This document shows, piece after piece, positions 26,804 through 36,207 of a stretch of DNA of 64,000 nucleotides; the first letter of the stretch is position 1, and the number at the start of each line of letters is the position of its first letter. This DNA comes from an uncultured Pelagibacteraceae bacterium (lineage in GTDB: Bacteria; Pseudomonadota; Alphaproteobacteria; Pelagibacterales; Pelagibacteraceae), in assembly GCA_902579605.1 (NCBI GenBank), contig CACHHD010000004.1:1-64000 (forward strand), in the 5' to 3' direction. The notes below the pieces were generated by a model. That model saw nothing but the letters and a program-made list of their open reading frames with translations. It did no database searches and had not been told where the DNA came from. The position numbers and the translations under genes are program-made.

Positions 26804-28210
26804 TTAACAGCTATAATACATTTCGTACTCAATAGGATGCGGAGTATCTTGAAAGTTGTTTACTTCTTGCATTTTTAAATCAATGTAAGCGTCTATTTGA
26901 TCATCGGTAAACACCCCGCCTTGAGTTAAAAATTTTCTATCTTCATCTAAAGCAACACAAGCTTGTCGTAAAGATGAACAAACAGTTGGAATACCTTTGA
27001 CTTCTTCGGGGCCTAATGCGTACAAATCTTGATCCATTGGCTTACCAGGTTTAATTTTATTTTTGATACCGTCTAACCCAGCCATTAACATTGATGCAAA
27101 AGTTAAGTATGGATTTCCAGCCGCATCACCAAATCTTACTTCTACTCTTTTACCTTTTTTACTTGTACTAAATGGTATTCTACAACTTGCAGATCTATTT
27201 CTAGAAGAGTATGCTAATAATACAGGAGCCTCAAATCCAGGTATTAATCGTTTGTAACTATTTGTTGAGGCGTTCGAAAAAGCATTAAGTGCTCTAGCGT
27301 GTTTGATAATACCACCGATGTAATGCAAACAATCATCTGATAAACCTGCGTATTTATCTCCTGCAAACAAGGGTTTCTCACCTTTAAAAATTGATTGATG
27401 AACATGCATACCTGAACCATTGTCGTTTTTTACAGGTTTTGGCATAAATGTAGCTGTTTTACCAAAAGAGTTGGCTACGTTATGAACTGCATATTTATAA
27501 ATTTGCATAGCATCACCTTGATTGACTAAAGTATTAAATAATGTCCCAAGCTCATGTTGGCTAGGCGCAACTTCGTGGTGATGTTTTTCAACTTTTACAC
27601 CCATATCTTTCATTGCTTTTAAACATTCAGATCTTAAATCTTGGGCGCTATCAACCGGAGGAACTGGGAAGTATCCTCCTTTGACTTTTGGTCTGTGTCC
27701 TAAATTTCCATTCTCATATTCTTTTCCGGTGTTATACGGGCCTTCCGAGCTATCGACTTCATAACTTACTTTATTCATAAGGTTTGTGAACCTTACATCA
27801 TCAAATACAAAAAATTCTGGTTCTGGACCAAAATAAGCTTTATCACCTATATTAGTTTTTTTTAAGTATGCTTCAGCTTTTTTTGCAGTCGATCGAGGAT
27901 CTCTCTCATAATAAGTTTTTGTAATTGGATCCATTACATCACAAAAAAGAACTAATGTTGTGTGCGAAAAAAATGGATCTATGAAATTACTAGATAAATC
28001 AGGCTTGAGAATCATATCTGATTCATTAATTGCTTTCCAACCAGCTATTGAGGAGCCATCAAAAAAAATTCCATCGTTGAGCATGTCCTCATCAACTGTC
28101 TGTAAATCTTGAGTAACATGTTGTAACTTACCTCTTGGATCTGTAAATCTAAGATCTACATACTCAACTTCTTTATCTTTTATTAATTTTAAAATTTTAC
28201 TAGCGCTCAT
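26804..28210 (-). CDS. glnA: type I glutamine synthetase
   Basis: A 468-residue GSI that makes glutamine from glutamate, ammonia and ATP, forming a cytoplasmic dodecamer. Landmarks: [30 protein letters not shown], the metal/ATP block [24 protein letters not shown], the [11 protein letters not shown] loop and [13 protein letters not shown]. Tyr397 in [12 protein letters not shown] matches the E. coli adenylylation site, so activity is probably controlled by adenylylation. The usual alphaproteobacterial upstream partner glnB is absent. A glutaminase gene ends 5 bases from its stop. The 102-base region to the divergent eamA holds its promoter. Confidence 0.97.
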   Translation of the reverse strand: MSASKILKLIKDKEVEYVDLRFTDPRGKLQHVTQDLQTVDEDMLNDGIFFDGSSIAGWKAINESDMILKPDLSSNFIDPFFSHTTLVLFCDVMDPITKTYYERDPRSTAKKAEAYLKKTNIGDKAYFGPEPEFFVFDDVRFTNLMNKVSYEVDSSEGPYNTGKEYENGNLGHRPKVKGGYFPVPPVDSAQDLRSECLKAMKDMGVKVEKHHHEVAPSQHELGTLFNTLVNQGDAMQIYKYAVHNVANSFGKTATFMPKPVKNDNGSGMHVHQSIFKGEKPLFAGDKYAGLSDDCLHYIGGIIKHARALNAFSNASTNSYKRLIPGFEAPVLLAYSSRNRSASCRIPFSTSKKGKRVEVRFGDAAGNPYLTFASMLMAGLDGIKNKIKPGKPMDQDLYALGPEEVKGIPTVCSSLRQACVALDEDRKFLTQGGVFTDDQIDAYIDLKMQEVNNFQDTPHPIEYEMYYSC

Positions 28211-28291
28211 AATTTGAAGTTATTTATCAGAATAAAGTTATAGAATAACCTCTAATAAGATGATATCAGCTATGCGTTTAAAGCATCAATA

Positions 28292-28304
28292 CACTTATTA
28301 AGTG
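28292..28304. promoter_or_regulatory. perfect 6-1-6 inverted repeat before the EamA gene
   Basis: CACTTA-T-TAAGTG ends 8 bases before the ATG at 28313, in the region shared with divergent glnA (start 28210). It could be a repressor site or a small 5'-UTR hairpin. No known regulator site is matched confidently. Confidence 0.3.
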
Positions 28305-28312
28305 CAAATTTT

Positions 28313-29197
28313 ATGAGAGAAGCAAATTCATTTGATATATTTTTACTTGTTTTATTAGGTATAATTTGGGGTTCCTCATTTTTTAACATAAAAATTGCAA
28401 CTTATTCTTATGAGCCAATTACTCTAGCTCTTGTTAGAGTAATTTTTGCTAGCGCACCGCTAATTTTGCTATGTAAATTTAAAAAAATTAAAATAGAAGC
28501 TTTTTCAAACGAATGGAAACATTATGCTCTTATAGGGCTTTGCAACATAGCCATTCCATTTATTTTAATAGCTATAGGCACAAGTAAAATAAATAGTTAT
28601 TTAGCTGCAATGTTGATGAGCACAACACCATTAAGCGGAACAATATTAGCTCACTTTTTTACAAAAAATGAAAAGATTAATATATTTAAGGTTATAGGAG
28701 TTCTTATAGGTTTTTCAGGAATTTTATTTTTATTTTTAGATAAAATTATTATTAATGAAAGTAATTATATTTTCGCTTTAATAACTATTTTAGGCTCAAC
28801 ATTTTACTCTATTGGTGGCATATTAACTATAAGAATAAAGAATAAGGGAAATGAAAACGTTACCACGTCTACGACCATATGGTCTTTAATTTTCCTTTTT
28901 CCGATGGCGATAATTTTAGAAAAACCTTGGCTCGCCGACCCATCTTTAGAGTCTACATTGTCTTTACTTTATTTAGGTATTGTTGCGACAGGACTGGCTT
29001 GGCTAATAAGATTTAGAATTTTATCTGTGAATGGACTAGTTTTTCAAACACAAGTAGCTTATTTAATTCCAATTTTTGGAGTATTCTTTGGATATTTTCT
29101 CATGGACGAAGTTATTACTTGGCGTGTTTTAATTTCATTGAGTATAATAATATTTGGAATTTATATTGTAAAAAAAAACAATAAAGGATTAAATTAA
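28313..29197 (+). CDS. EamA-family (drug/metabolite) transporter
   Basis: A 294-residue inner-membrane protein with about ten hydrophobic helices in two EamA repeats. The first starts LLVLLGIIWGSSFFNIKIA, the typical GxxWGSxF pattern, and continues with EPITLALVRVIFASAPL. The second covers about 150-290 with FYSIGGILTIR and the GYFLMDEVITWRVL motif. Such carriers export or import amino acids, amines or nucleosides; the substrate cannot be read from sequence. Divergence from glnA is suggestive but not evidence for glutamine transport. The next gene begins 5 bases downstream. Confidence 0.88.
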   Translation: MREANSFDIFLLVLLGIIWGSSFFNIKIATYSYEPITLALVRVIFASAPLILLCKFKKIKIEAFSNEWKHYALIGLCNIAIPFILIAIGTSKINSYLAAMLMSTTPLSGTILAHFFTKNEKINIFKVIGVLIGFSGILFLFLDKIIINESNYIFALITILGSTFYSIGGILTIRIKNKGNENVTTSTTIWSLIFLFPMAIILEKPWLADPSLESTLSLLYLGIVATGLAWLIRFRILSVNGLVFQTQVAYLIPIFGVFFGYFLMDEVITWRVLISLSIIIFGIYIVKKNNKGLN

Positions 29198-29202
29198 TAA
29201 CA

Positions 29203-30276
29203 ATGCAAAGCGAGTCCCTTGAATTTAGTTTCTTATCTATATTCTCATTTCTCAGTTTTTTCTCTTTTTTCATTATACAAAAATTTTCCCACAAAATAAT
29301 GGGAGGTTTATTATTAGATAATGATTTTGACAAACCTCAAGCTTTTCATAAAAGTGATATACCCAGAAGCGGTGGTTTAGCATGCTTAATATCTTTTTAT
29401 ATATTTGCCTTGTTGAACAATCTTTTGTTCACCAAATTTTATATTGATTATTTAGTTCTTGGAACAGGATTGTTTTTAATTGGCTTTTTAGATGATATTA
29501 AATTTAGATTAAGTCCCAAAGTAAGATTAGCTTCAATGACTGCTATTCTATTAGTTTCTATAAAAGCTTTTTCAATTCAAATATATGGCATTGATTTCAT
29601 TTTCTTAAATCAAATTTTAAGTATAAAAATAGTTTATCTCTTTTTTATAATTCTATGCTTTTTATTTATAATTAACGGATCTAATTTAATTGATGGTTTT
29701 AATGGATTGTTAGCATTTCAATTAATAATTATAAATTCAATATTATTATTTGTAAACATTGAAAATGAACTTCAATCTCTGTCAATATTAATTACAGCCC
29801 AAATAATAATTCTTTTAATATTTTTATTATTTAATTTCCCCTCAGCAAAAATTTTTATGGGAGATGGTGGCGCTTATCTTTTCGGCACTTTTACCGCATT
29901 AAATGTTATTGAAACGAATAATTTAAATCCAAATGTTTCCTCATTCTTTTTCACTATTTTATTATTTTATTTGTTTTTTGAAGTATTTTTTTCTTTTTTA
30001 AGAAAATTGGCTCAAAAAAAATCACCTATTAAACCTGATAGTGAACATCTTCATATGTTGTCCTATAAAATTTTAAATATAAAAAATCCAGATAGAGACT
30101 GTAACTACTTAAATACCTTATATCTCAATTTAATGTATTGTCTTTTAGTTTTACCAAGTATTTTGGTGAGAGAAAACGGTATGATATGTAAGTATTGGTT
30201 TTTTTCCTTAATTATTATTTATTTATTGGCTTATTTTAGACTAAATAGTTTTGTTAAAAAAAAAATTGATATATAA
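29203..30276 (+). CDS. WecA/MraY-family glycosyl-1-phosphate transferase
   Basis: A 357-residue polytopic membrane enzyme of glycosyltransferase family 4. It would move a sugar-1-phosphate from a UDP-sugar to undecaprenyl phosphate, starting O-antigen or another surface glycan. Catalytic-loop motifs are visible: FHKSDIPRSGGLACL (about 48-62), FLIGFLDDIKFRL with the Asp pair, GSNLIDGFNGLLAF, KIFMGDGGAYLFG and EHLHML near the C-terminal loop. Peptidoglycan MraY is less likely because the gene is outside the dcw cluster. A ten-A run lies near its 3' end. tRNA-Leu follows 18 bases later. Confidence 0.88.
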   Translation: MQSESLEFSFLSIFSFLSFFSFFIIQKFSHKIMGGLLLDNDFDKPQAFHKSDIPRSGGLACLISFYIFALLNNLLFTKFYIDYLVLGTGLFLIGFLDDIKFRLSPKVRLASMTAILLVSIKAFSIQIYGIDFIFLNQILSIKIVYLFFIILCFLFIINGSNLIDGFNGLLAFQLIIINSILLFVNIENELQSLSILITAQIIILLIFLLFNFPSAKIFMGDGGAYLFGTFTALNVIETNNLNPNVSSFFFTILLFYLFFEVFFSFLRKLAQKKSPIKPDSEHLHMLSYKILNIKNPDRDCNYLNTLYLNLMYCLLVLPSILVRENGMICKYWFFSLIIIYLLAYFRLNSFVKKKIDI

Positions 30277-30294
30277 AACTAATTAAATTAACAA

Positions 30295-30379
30295 GGGCAA
30301 GTGGCGGAATTGGTATACGCGCTAGTCTTAGGAACTAGTGCCGCAAGGCTTAAGAGTTCGAGTCTCTTCTTGCCCACCA
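30295..30379 (+). tRNA. tRNA-Leu (anticodon UAG)
   Basis: An 85-base cloverleaf with a 7-bp acceptor stem (GGGCAAG with CTTGCCC), a long variable arm typical of leucine tRNAs, a T-arm with GTTCGAG, and an encoded CCA end (30377-30379). The anticodon stem CTAGT/ACTAG closes the loop CTTAGGA, giving UAG for CUA/CUG codons. A possible promoter is TTGTTA at 30251-30256 with TATAAA/TAAAAC near 30272-30279. The ATG of tig follows 7 bases after CCA, so both are probably on one transcript. Confidence 0.97.
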
Positions 30380-30386
30380 AATATTT

Positions 30387-31745
30387 ATGAAAGTACAAGT
30401 ACAGTCAAAAAAAGGCTTAAAAACAACTTTATCAATTATTGTAGATAAAGCTGAAATTAAAAAGAAGTTAGAAAACAGATTATTAGAATTACAAAACCAA
30501 ATAGATCTTAAGGGTTTTCGAAAAGGTAAAGTTCCCCCGTTAGTAATAAAAAATCAATTTGGAAAAGCTATCTATGGTGAGGTAATTGATAAAGTTTTAA
30601 AAGAAAGTACAACAAAAGCTATTCAAGATCAAAAATTAAAGGTAGCTAGCCAACCTAAAATTGACCTTAAAACATTTGGTGAAGGAAAAGATTTAAATTT
30701 TGAATTACAACTAGATTTATTGCCGGAGATAAAACTGCAAAACATTCAAAATTATAAAGCTTCAGATTATTCAGTTAAAGTTGGCAAAGACGTTTTAGAT
30801 GAGAGATTAGAAAATTTGTCTAAAGAGTACAAAACATTTGAAGATAAAAAAAATGATACTAAGTCAGAAATTGGTGACCAAGTTATATTTAATTATCAGG
30901 CCACTGTAGATAATAAAGAATTTGAGGGCGGGAAAGGAGAAGGTGTTGCAATAGAACTTGGTAAAGATTTATTCTTACAAGGTTTTGACAAACAATTAAT
31001 AGGCGTGAAGAAAAATGAGAAAAAAACAGTAACTTCCACTTTACCTCAAAATCATCCAAAAAAAGAACTCGCTAATAAAAAAGCAATTTTTAAATGTGAA
31101 ATTTCAAATGTTAAAAGTCCAAAAAAAAATAAGCTTGATGATGATTTTGCCAAAAAATTAGGAGCCAAAGATTTAGCAGATTTAAGTGAAAAAATAAAAA
31201 AACAAATCTCTGAGCAATATAATATAGCTTTAAGTTCAATAACAAAAAAAGAAATATTAGATCAATTAGAAAAAAATCATACAGTTGAAGTGCCGCAAAA
31301 TTTGATTGATAATGAACTGAAATCAATTCCAAATAACCCTAATTCTAACAATGATGAAAATACTGTTAAATCTGCAAAAAAAAGAATAAAGCTAGGTTTA
31401 ATTTTGAATGAATATGGCGAAACCAATAAGATAAAAGTTACTGAAGATGAGATAAAAACTGAAATTCAAAAACAAGTTAAAAGTATGCCAGGTCAAGAAA
31501 AATTTGTTTTTGAGTATTATCAAAAAAATCCATCAGCAACTCAACATCTACAAAGCTCAATTTATGAAGAAAAAATTCTTAAATTTTTTAAATCAAAAAT
31601 TAATTTAGTAAAAAGGGAATTAACGATAAAAGAAGCAGAAAAGTTAATTAAAAGCTTTAATGAAAATAATAAAGCAAAAGCAACTCCCTCAGTAAAAAAG
31701 AGAGAGACTAAACCGGCTAAATTAAAAAAAATTAGCAAAAAGTAA
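30387..31745 (+). CDS. tig: trigger factor, ribosome-bound chaperone and prolyl isomerase
   Basis: A 452-residue chaperone that greets nascent chains at the ribosome exit. The ribosome-binding domain contains the signature GFRKGKVPPLVIKNQFG at about 43-59. An FKBP-like isomerase domain (about 150-245) includes IGDQVIFNYQATVD and LGKDLFLQGFDKQLIG. A helical C-terminal substrate-binding region (about 246-430) follows, with a Lys-rich tail. Trigger factor often sits before clpP and clpX, as here. The gene starts only 7 bases after tRNA-Leu, leaving no room for a normal leader. Confidence 0.95.
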   Translation: MKVQVQSKKGLKTTLSIIVDKAEIKKKLENRLLELQNQIDLKGFRKGKVPPLVIKNQFGKAIYGEVIDKVLKESTTKAIQDQKLKVASQPKIDLKTFGEGKDLNFELQLDLLPEIKLQNIQNYKASDYSVKVGKDVLDERLENLSKEYKTFEDKKNDTKSEIGDQVIFNYQATVDNKEFEGGKGEGVAIELGKDLFLQGFDKQLIGVKKNEKKTVTSTLPQNHPKKELANKKAIFKCEISNVKSPKKNKLDDDFAKKLGAKDLADLSEKIKKQISEQYNIALSSITKKEILDQLEKNHTVEVPQNLIDNELKSIPNNPNSNNDENTVKSAKKRIKLGLILNEYGETNKIKVTEDEIKTEIQKQVKSMPGQEKFVFEYYQKNPSATQHLQSSIYEEKILKFFKSKINLVKRELTIKEAEKLIKSFNENNKAKATPSVKKRETKPAKLKKISKK

Positions 31746-31769
31746 CCAATAGTTGTATAAGACAAAGTT

Positions 31770-32381
31770 ATGAGTCGCGATTTTGAAGAAAAAATGAACA
31801 CTCTAATTCCTATGGTTGTTGAGCAATCGAGTAAGGGAGAGAGGGCTTACGACATATATTCTCGTCTTTTAAAAGAGAGGATAGTTTTTCTTGTTGGACC
31901 CGTTAATGACAATGTTGCCTCGTTAGTAACGGCACAATTATTATTTTTAGAGTCTGAAAATCCAAATAAAGAAATAAGTTTTTATATTAACAGCCCAGGA
32001 GGACTTGTTACCTCTGGCTTAGGTATTTACGACACTATGCAATATATTAATTCTCCAGTTTCTACCCTATGTATAGGTCAAGCTTCATCTATGGGATCTT
32101 TTTTATTATCTGCGGGTGAAAAAGGTAAAAGATATTCACTACCGAATTCTAGAATTATGGTTCATCAACCTTCAGCAGGTTTTCAGGGTCAAGCTACAGA
32201 TATTCAAATTCACGCTAAAGAAATACAGTCTTTAAAGACTAGGCTTAATACGATCTACTCAAAGCACACAGGAAAGTCAGTTGAAGAAATTTCCAAAGCT
32301 TTAGAGAGAGATAATTTCATGACACCAGAAGAAGCAAAAAAATTTGGATTAGTCGACTCTGTTGTGGAAAAAAGGAAATAA
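31770..32381 (+). CDS. clpP: ATP-dependent Clp protease proteolytic subunit
   Basis: A 203-residue serine protease that forms the tetradecameric ClpP barrel. The triad is visible: Ser107 in GQASSMGSF, His132 in [11 protein letters not shown] and a downstream Asp near [17 protein letters not shown]. The N-terminus has [22 protein letters not shown], with processing likely in front of the mature barrel. It degrades substrates delivered by ClpX, which is encoded 79 bases downstream. ATG at 31770 follows tig by 24 bases. Confidence 0.97.
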   Translation: MSRDFEEKMNTLIPMVVEQSSKGERAYDIYSRLLKERIVFLVGPVNDNVASLVTAQLLFLESENPNKEISFYINSPGGLVTSGLGIYDTMQYINSPVSTLCIGQASSMGSFLLSAGEKGKRYSLPNSRIMVHQPSAGFQGQATDIQIHAKEIQSLKTRLNTIYSKHTGKSVEEISKALERDNFMTPEEAKKFGLVDSVVEKRK

Positions 32382-32460
32382 AACACAATATATAGCTTAA
32401 TATTCAACTTGAGCTTGATAAGACTTTATTTCAACTTTATTATTAAATAATTGATTCGTT

Positions 32461-33714
32461 ATGAGTGATAAAAATAATAAAAATATTCTATATTGTTCTT
32501 TTTGTGGGAAAAGTCAGCATGAAGTAAGGAAGTTAATTGCTGGACCAACCGTATTTATCTGTGATGAATGTGTTGAGCTTTGTATGGATATTATCAAGGA
32601 AGAAAATAAAAGCTCGTTAGTGAAACACCAAGATGGTGTTCCCACACCGAAAGAAATTTGTAATGTATTGGATGATTACGTAATTGGACAAAAAAAAGCT
32701 AAAGAAGTTTTATCTGTAGCAGTGCACAACCACTACAAAAGATTAAATCATGAAGTAAAATCTAACAAAGATATAGAATTATCAAAGTCAAATATTTTAT
32801 TAGTTGGACCTACTGGTTGTGGTAAAACTTTATTAGCACAAACTTTAGCAAAAATATTAGATGTTCCATTTACAATGGCCGATGCTACAACTTTAACAGA
32901 AGCTGGTTATGTTGGTGAGGACGTTGAAAATATAATTTTAAAATTATTACAAGCAGCTGATTACAATGTTGAAAAAGCCCAGCGTGGGATTGTATATATC
33001 GATGAAGTAGATAAAATTAGTAGAAAGTCAGAAAACCCTTCAATCACCAGAGATGTTTCTGGAGAAGGTGTACAGCAAGCTTTACTTAAAATTATGGAAG
33101 GGACTATCGCCAGCGTGCCCCCTCAAGGCGGACGAAAGCATCCCCAACAAGAATTTCTACAAGTTGATACTACGAATATATTATTTATATGTGGAGGTGC
33201 CTTTGCAGGCTTAGATAAGATAATTGATAGCAGAGGAAAGGGAAGCTCAATCGGATTTGGTGCAAAAGTGAAAAGTTACAAAGAACAACCACTATCAGAA
33301 TTGATGAAATCTTTAGAACCAGAAGATTTAATCAAATATGGATTAATACCAGAGTTTATTGGAAGGATGCCAATAATAGCAACACTTGACGAACTTAATG
33401 AAAAATCTTTAATTAAAATTTTAAAAGAGCCAAAAAATTCACTTATTAAACAATATAAAAGGCTTTTTGAATTTGAAAATGTAGAATTAGAGTTCCAGGA
33501 GGACGCAATACTTGAAATAGCAAAGAAAGCAATAAAGAAAAAAACTGGTGCCAGAGGATTGAGGTCAATTTTGGAGAATATTTTATTAAAAACAATGTTC
33601 GAGTTACCAGATAAAGAAGACGTTTTAAAAGTAACTATTGATAAGGCTTCTGCAAAAGGTGATAGTGACCCAATTATCACTTACGGTAAAAAACAATCAA
33701 CATCAGTAGCCTAA
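32461..33714 (+). CDS. clpX: Clp protease ATPase subunit ClpX
   Basis: A 417-residue AAA+ unfoldase. The N-terminal zinc-binding domain has paired cysteines in [14 protein letters not shown] and CDECVELC. Walker A is [12 protein letters not shown], Walker B is [12 protein letters not shown], and pore and ClpP-contact regions ([18 protein letters not shown]) are in place. It recognises tagged or regulatory proteins and feeds them to ClpP. The 79-base gap from clpP contains two overlapping CTTGA-type elements (32408-32420) that may be a weak heat-shock promoter. Confidence 0.97.
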   Translation: MSDKNNKNILYCSFCGKSQHEVRKLIAGPTVFICDECVELCMDIIKEENKSSLVKHQDGVPTPKEICNVLDDYVIGQKKAKEVLSVAVHNHYKRLNHEVKSNKDIELSKSNILLVGPTGCGKTLLAQTLAKILDVPFTMADATTLTEAGYVGEDVENIILKLLQAADYNVEKAQRGIVYIDEVDKISRKSENPSITRDVSGEGVQQALLKIMEGTIASVPPQGGRKHPQQEFLQVDTTNILFICGGAFAGLDKIIDSRGKGSSIGFGAKVKSYKEQPLSELMKSLEPEDLIKYGLIPEFIGRMPIIATLDELNEKSLIKILKEPKNSLIKQYKRLFEFENVELEFQEDAILEIAKKAIKKKTGARGLRSILENILLKTMFELPDKEDVLKVTIDKASAKGDSDPIITYGKKQSTSVA

Positions 33715-33727
33715 AGTCAAATTGTTC

Positions 33728-33755
33728 CTTGAAATATCGATCTAAATCAACATAT
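33728..33755 (+). promoter_or_regulatory. possible heat-shock (RpoH) promoter for lon
   Basis: CTTGAAA (33728-33734) is followed after 13 bases by CAACATAT (33748-33755). The -35 half matches the sigma-32 consensus exactly. The second half only partly resembles CCCATnT. Its place in the 49-base clpX-lon gap, upstream of a classic heat-shock gene, supports it. Confidence 0.4.
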
Positions 33756-33763
33756 ATATAGTA

Positions 33764-36145
33764 ATGAATGTAACTTATACAAAACCTTTATTACCACTCA
33801 GAGATATAGTTATTTTTCCTTCAATTGTAGTCCCACTATTTGTTGGTAGAGAAAAATCAATTAAAGCTCTGCAAGAGGCTATGAAAACAGATAAATCAAT
33901 AATTTTAGTAGCTCAAAAAAATTCTGAGACTGATGACCCAGTAGAAAAAGATTTGTTTTCTTTTGGATGTATGAGCAAAATACTTCAACTCCTTAAATTA
34001 CCTGACGGTACGGTAAAAGTTTTAGTGGAGGGTCAAAAAAGAGTAAAAATCTTGAAAATAAAAAATGAAACAAATTATCTTAATTGCGATATAGAAATTG
34101 CAGGCGATATTAATACTTCCAAAGATTTAGATATTTACGCCCAAGGTTTAGTTAAAAAATTTGAAAAATTAATAGTTTTGAATAAAAAAGATTTTAATGA
34201 AAATTTAAATGTTATTAAAAATTCAAAAGATGCACAAATAATTGCTGATAATATTGCAGCCAATCTAAACATTAATATTTTACAAAAACAAGAAATTCTA
34301 GAAATCAGAGATTTGAGAAAAAGATTAGAAAAAATATATGAAATAGTAAATAAAGAAACTAGTGTTATTTCAGTTGAGAAAAAGATTAGAGGAAGAGTTA
34401 AGACTCAAATGGAAAAAACTCAAAGAGAGTACTATTTGAATGAACAACTAAAGGCAATTCAAAAAGAATTAGGAGAAATTGATGAGGGAAAAGACGAAAT
34501 AGCAAATATTTCAAAAGCAATTACTAAAGCAAAGATGCCTAAAGTTGCTCAAGATAAATGTTTTTCAGAACTTAAAAAATTAAAATCTATGAGCCCTATG
34601 TCTGCTGAAGCAACTGTTGTAAGAAATTATCTAGATTGGATGACTGATCTTCCATGGTCTGAAAAGACTAAAATAAATAATGATTTAAATTCAGCTCAAA
34701 AAATTCTTGATGAAGATCATTATGGTTTAGACAAAGTAAAAGAGAGAATTATAGAATTTTTAGCTGTTCAGAAAAGAATTCAAAAAATGAAAGGCCCAAT
34801 TCTCTGCTTAGTCGGTCCACCAGGTGTTGGCAAAACTTCTCTTGGTAAATCTATTGCAAAAGCGACTAATAGAAAGTTTATAAGAATTTCTTTAGGAGGA
34901 ATAAGAGATGAAGCTGAGATTAGAGGTCATAGAAGAACTTACATCGGATCTTTACCTGGAAAGATAATTCAGATGATGAAAAAGGCTGGAACTAGAAACC
35001 CATTATTTTTGTTAGATGAAATTGATAAGGTTGGTAACGACTATAGAGGAGATCCTTCGTCAGCTTTATTAGAAGCTTTAGATCCAGAACAAAATAAAGA
35101 ATTTAACGACCATTATTTGGAGGTTGACTACGATTTATCAGATGTAATGTTTGTCACTACCGCTAATACTCTTAATATCCTACCACCTCTTTTAGACAGA
35201 ATGGAAGTTATTAGAATCTCGGGTTATACAGAAGATGAAAAAGTAAATATTTCTCAAAAATATCTAATTCCAAAACAAAGCAAGAACAATGGTTTAAAAA
35301 AAGATGAGTGGAATTTAAACGAAGAAGTAAACAGAAAAATAATAAGAAATTATACAAGAGAGTCTGGGGTAAGAAATTTAGAGAGAGAGATAGCAAAAAT
35401 AGCTAGAAAACTTGTTAAGAAAATAGATGCTAAAGAAAAAGTTAATTCAACTTTGCAAGAAAAAGATCTAAGTAATTTGTTAGGAGTTCAAAAATTTAAA
35501 TACGGAGAAATAGAGGAAGATAATAGAGTTGGGGTAGTAACCGGTTTAGCCTGGACAGAGGTAGGAGGAGAGATATTGAAAATAGAGTCTGCTGTAATGC
35601 CAGGAAAAGGAAAAATGCAAATAACTGGTAAATTAGGTGAAGTAATGCAAGAATCTGTAAAAGCAGCCAAATCATATATAAGATCTAAAAGTCTTGAATT
35701 TGGTATAATACCTCCAATTTTTGATAAAAAAGATTTTCATATACATGTTCCTGAAGGTGCTACACCAAAAGATGGACCTTCAGCCGGAATTGCAATGGTG
35801 ACCTCTATTGTTTCTGCGATAACAGAGATTCCAGTCGATAAGAAAGTTGCCATGACAGGTGAAATAACATTAAGAGGTTTAGTGTTACCAATAGGTGGTT
35901 TGAAAGAAAAACTTTTAGCAGCTCACAGAGCAGGTATTAAAAAAGTTTTAATCCCTATCGAAAATAAAAAAGATCTTACAGAAGTACCCGACTCTATAAA
36001 AAAGAATATGGAAATTATACCTGTTAAAAATGTCGATGAAGTTTTAAAGATAGCTCTAACAAAAAACCTTAAAAGAGTAGAATGGGTAGAAGTAGAACAG
36101 ATTTCTAAAAACAAAACAAAAGAAGAGTCTAAAAGCACCCATTAA
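33764..36145 (+). CDS. lon: ATP-dependent Lon protease
   Basis: A 793-residue homohexameric protease for misfolded and short-lived regulatory proteins. The N-terminal LON domain begins [22 protein letters not shown] coiled helical segment precedes the AAA+ domain with Walker [14 protein letters not shown], then [20 protein letters not shown] and [11 protein letters not shown]. The protease domain carries the Ser673-Lys716 dyad in [11 protein letters not shown] and [11 protein letters not shown]. It follows clpX by 49 bases and completes the tig-clpP-clpX-lon block. Confidence 0.97.
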   Translation: MNVTYTKPLLPLRDIVIFPSIVVPLFVGREKSIKALQEAMKTDKSIILVAQKNSETDDPVEKDLFSFGCMSKILQLLKLPDGTVKVLVEGQKRVKILKIKNETNYLNCDIEIAGDINTSKDLDIYAQGLVKKFEKLIVLNKKDFNENLNVIKNSKDAQIIADNIAANLNINILQKQEILEIRDLRKRLEKIYEIVNKETSVISVEKKIRGRVKTQMEKTQREYYLNEQLKAIQKELGEIDEGKDEIANISKAITKAKMPKVAQDKCFSELKKLKSMSPMSAEATVVRNYLDWMTDLPWSEKTKINNDLNSAQKILDEDHYGLDKVKERIIEFLAVQKRIQKMKGPILCLVGPPGVGKTSLGKSIAKATNRKFIRISLGGIRDEAEIRGHRRTYIGSLPGKIIQMMKKAGTRNPLFLLDEIDKVGNDYRGDPSSALLEALDPEQNKEFNDHYLEVDYDLSDVMFVTTANTLNILPPLLDRMEVIRISGYTEDEKVNISQKYLIPKQSKNNGLKKDEWNLNEEVNRKIIRNYTRESGVRNLEREIAKIARKLVKKIDAKEKVNSTLQEKDLSNLLGVQKFKYGEIEEDNRVGVVTGLAWTEVGGEILKIESAVMPGKGKMQITGKLGEVMQESVKAAKSYIRSKSLEFGIIPPIFDKKDFHIHVPEGATPKDGPSAGIAMVTSIVSAITEIPVDKKVAMTGEITLRGLVLPIGGLKEKLLAAHRAGIKKVLIPIENKKDLTEVPDSIKKNMEIIPVKNVDEVLKIALTKNLKRVEWVEVEQISKNKTKEESKSTH

Positions 36146-36207
36146 TTACTAATTTAGTTTATCAAGGTTATTGTTTCCAAATTATATTTAGAGTAGATTT
36201 ACTTTTC

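Noticed and set aside
28211-28312. glnA-type RNA element upstream of glnA
   Set aside because: The 102-base region lacks a stable multi-stem structure on the glnA strand; only the short palindrome near eamA stands out.
33276-33680. 134-codon open frame on the minus strand
   Set aside because: Lies wholly within clpX, which has all its motifs; the antisense product shows low-complexity Ser/Ile/Phe and no recognisable domain.
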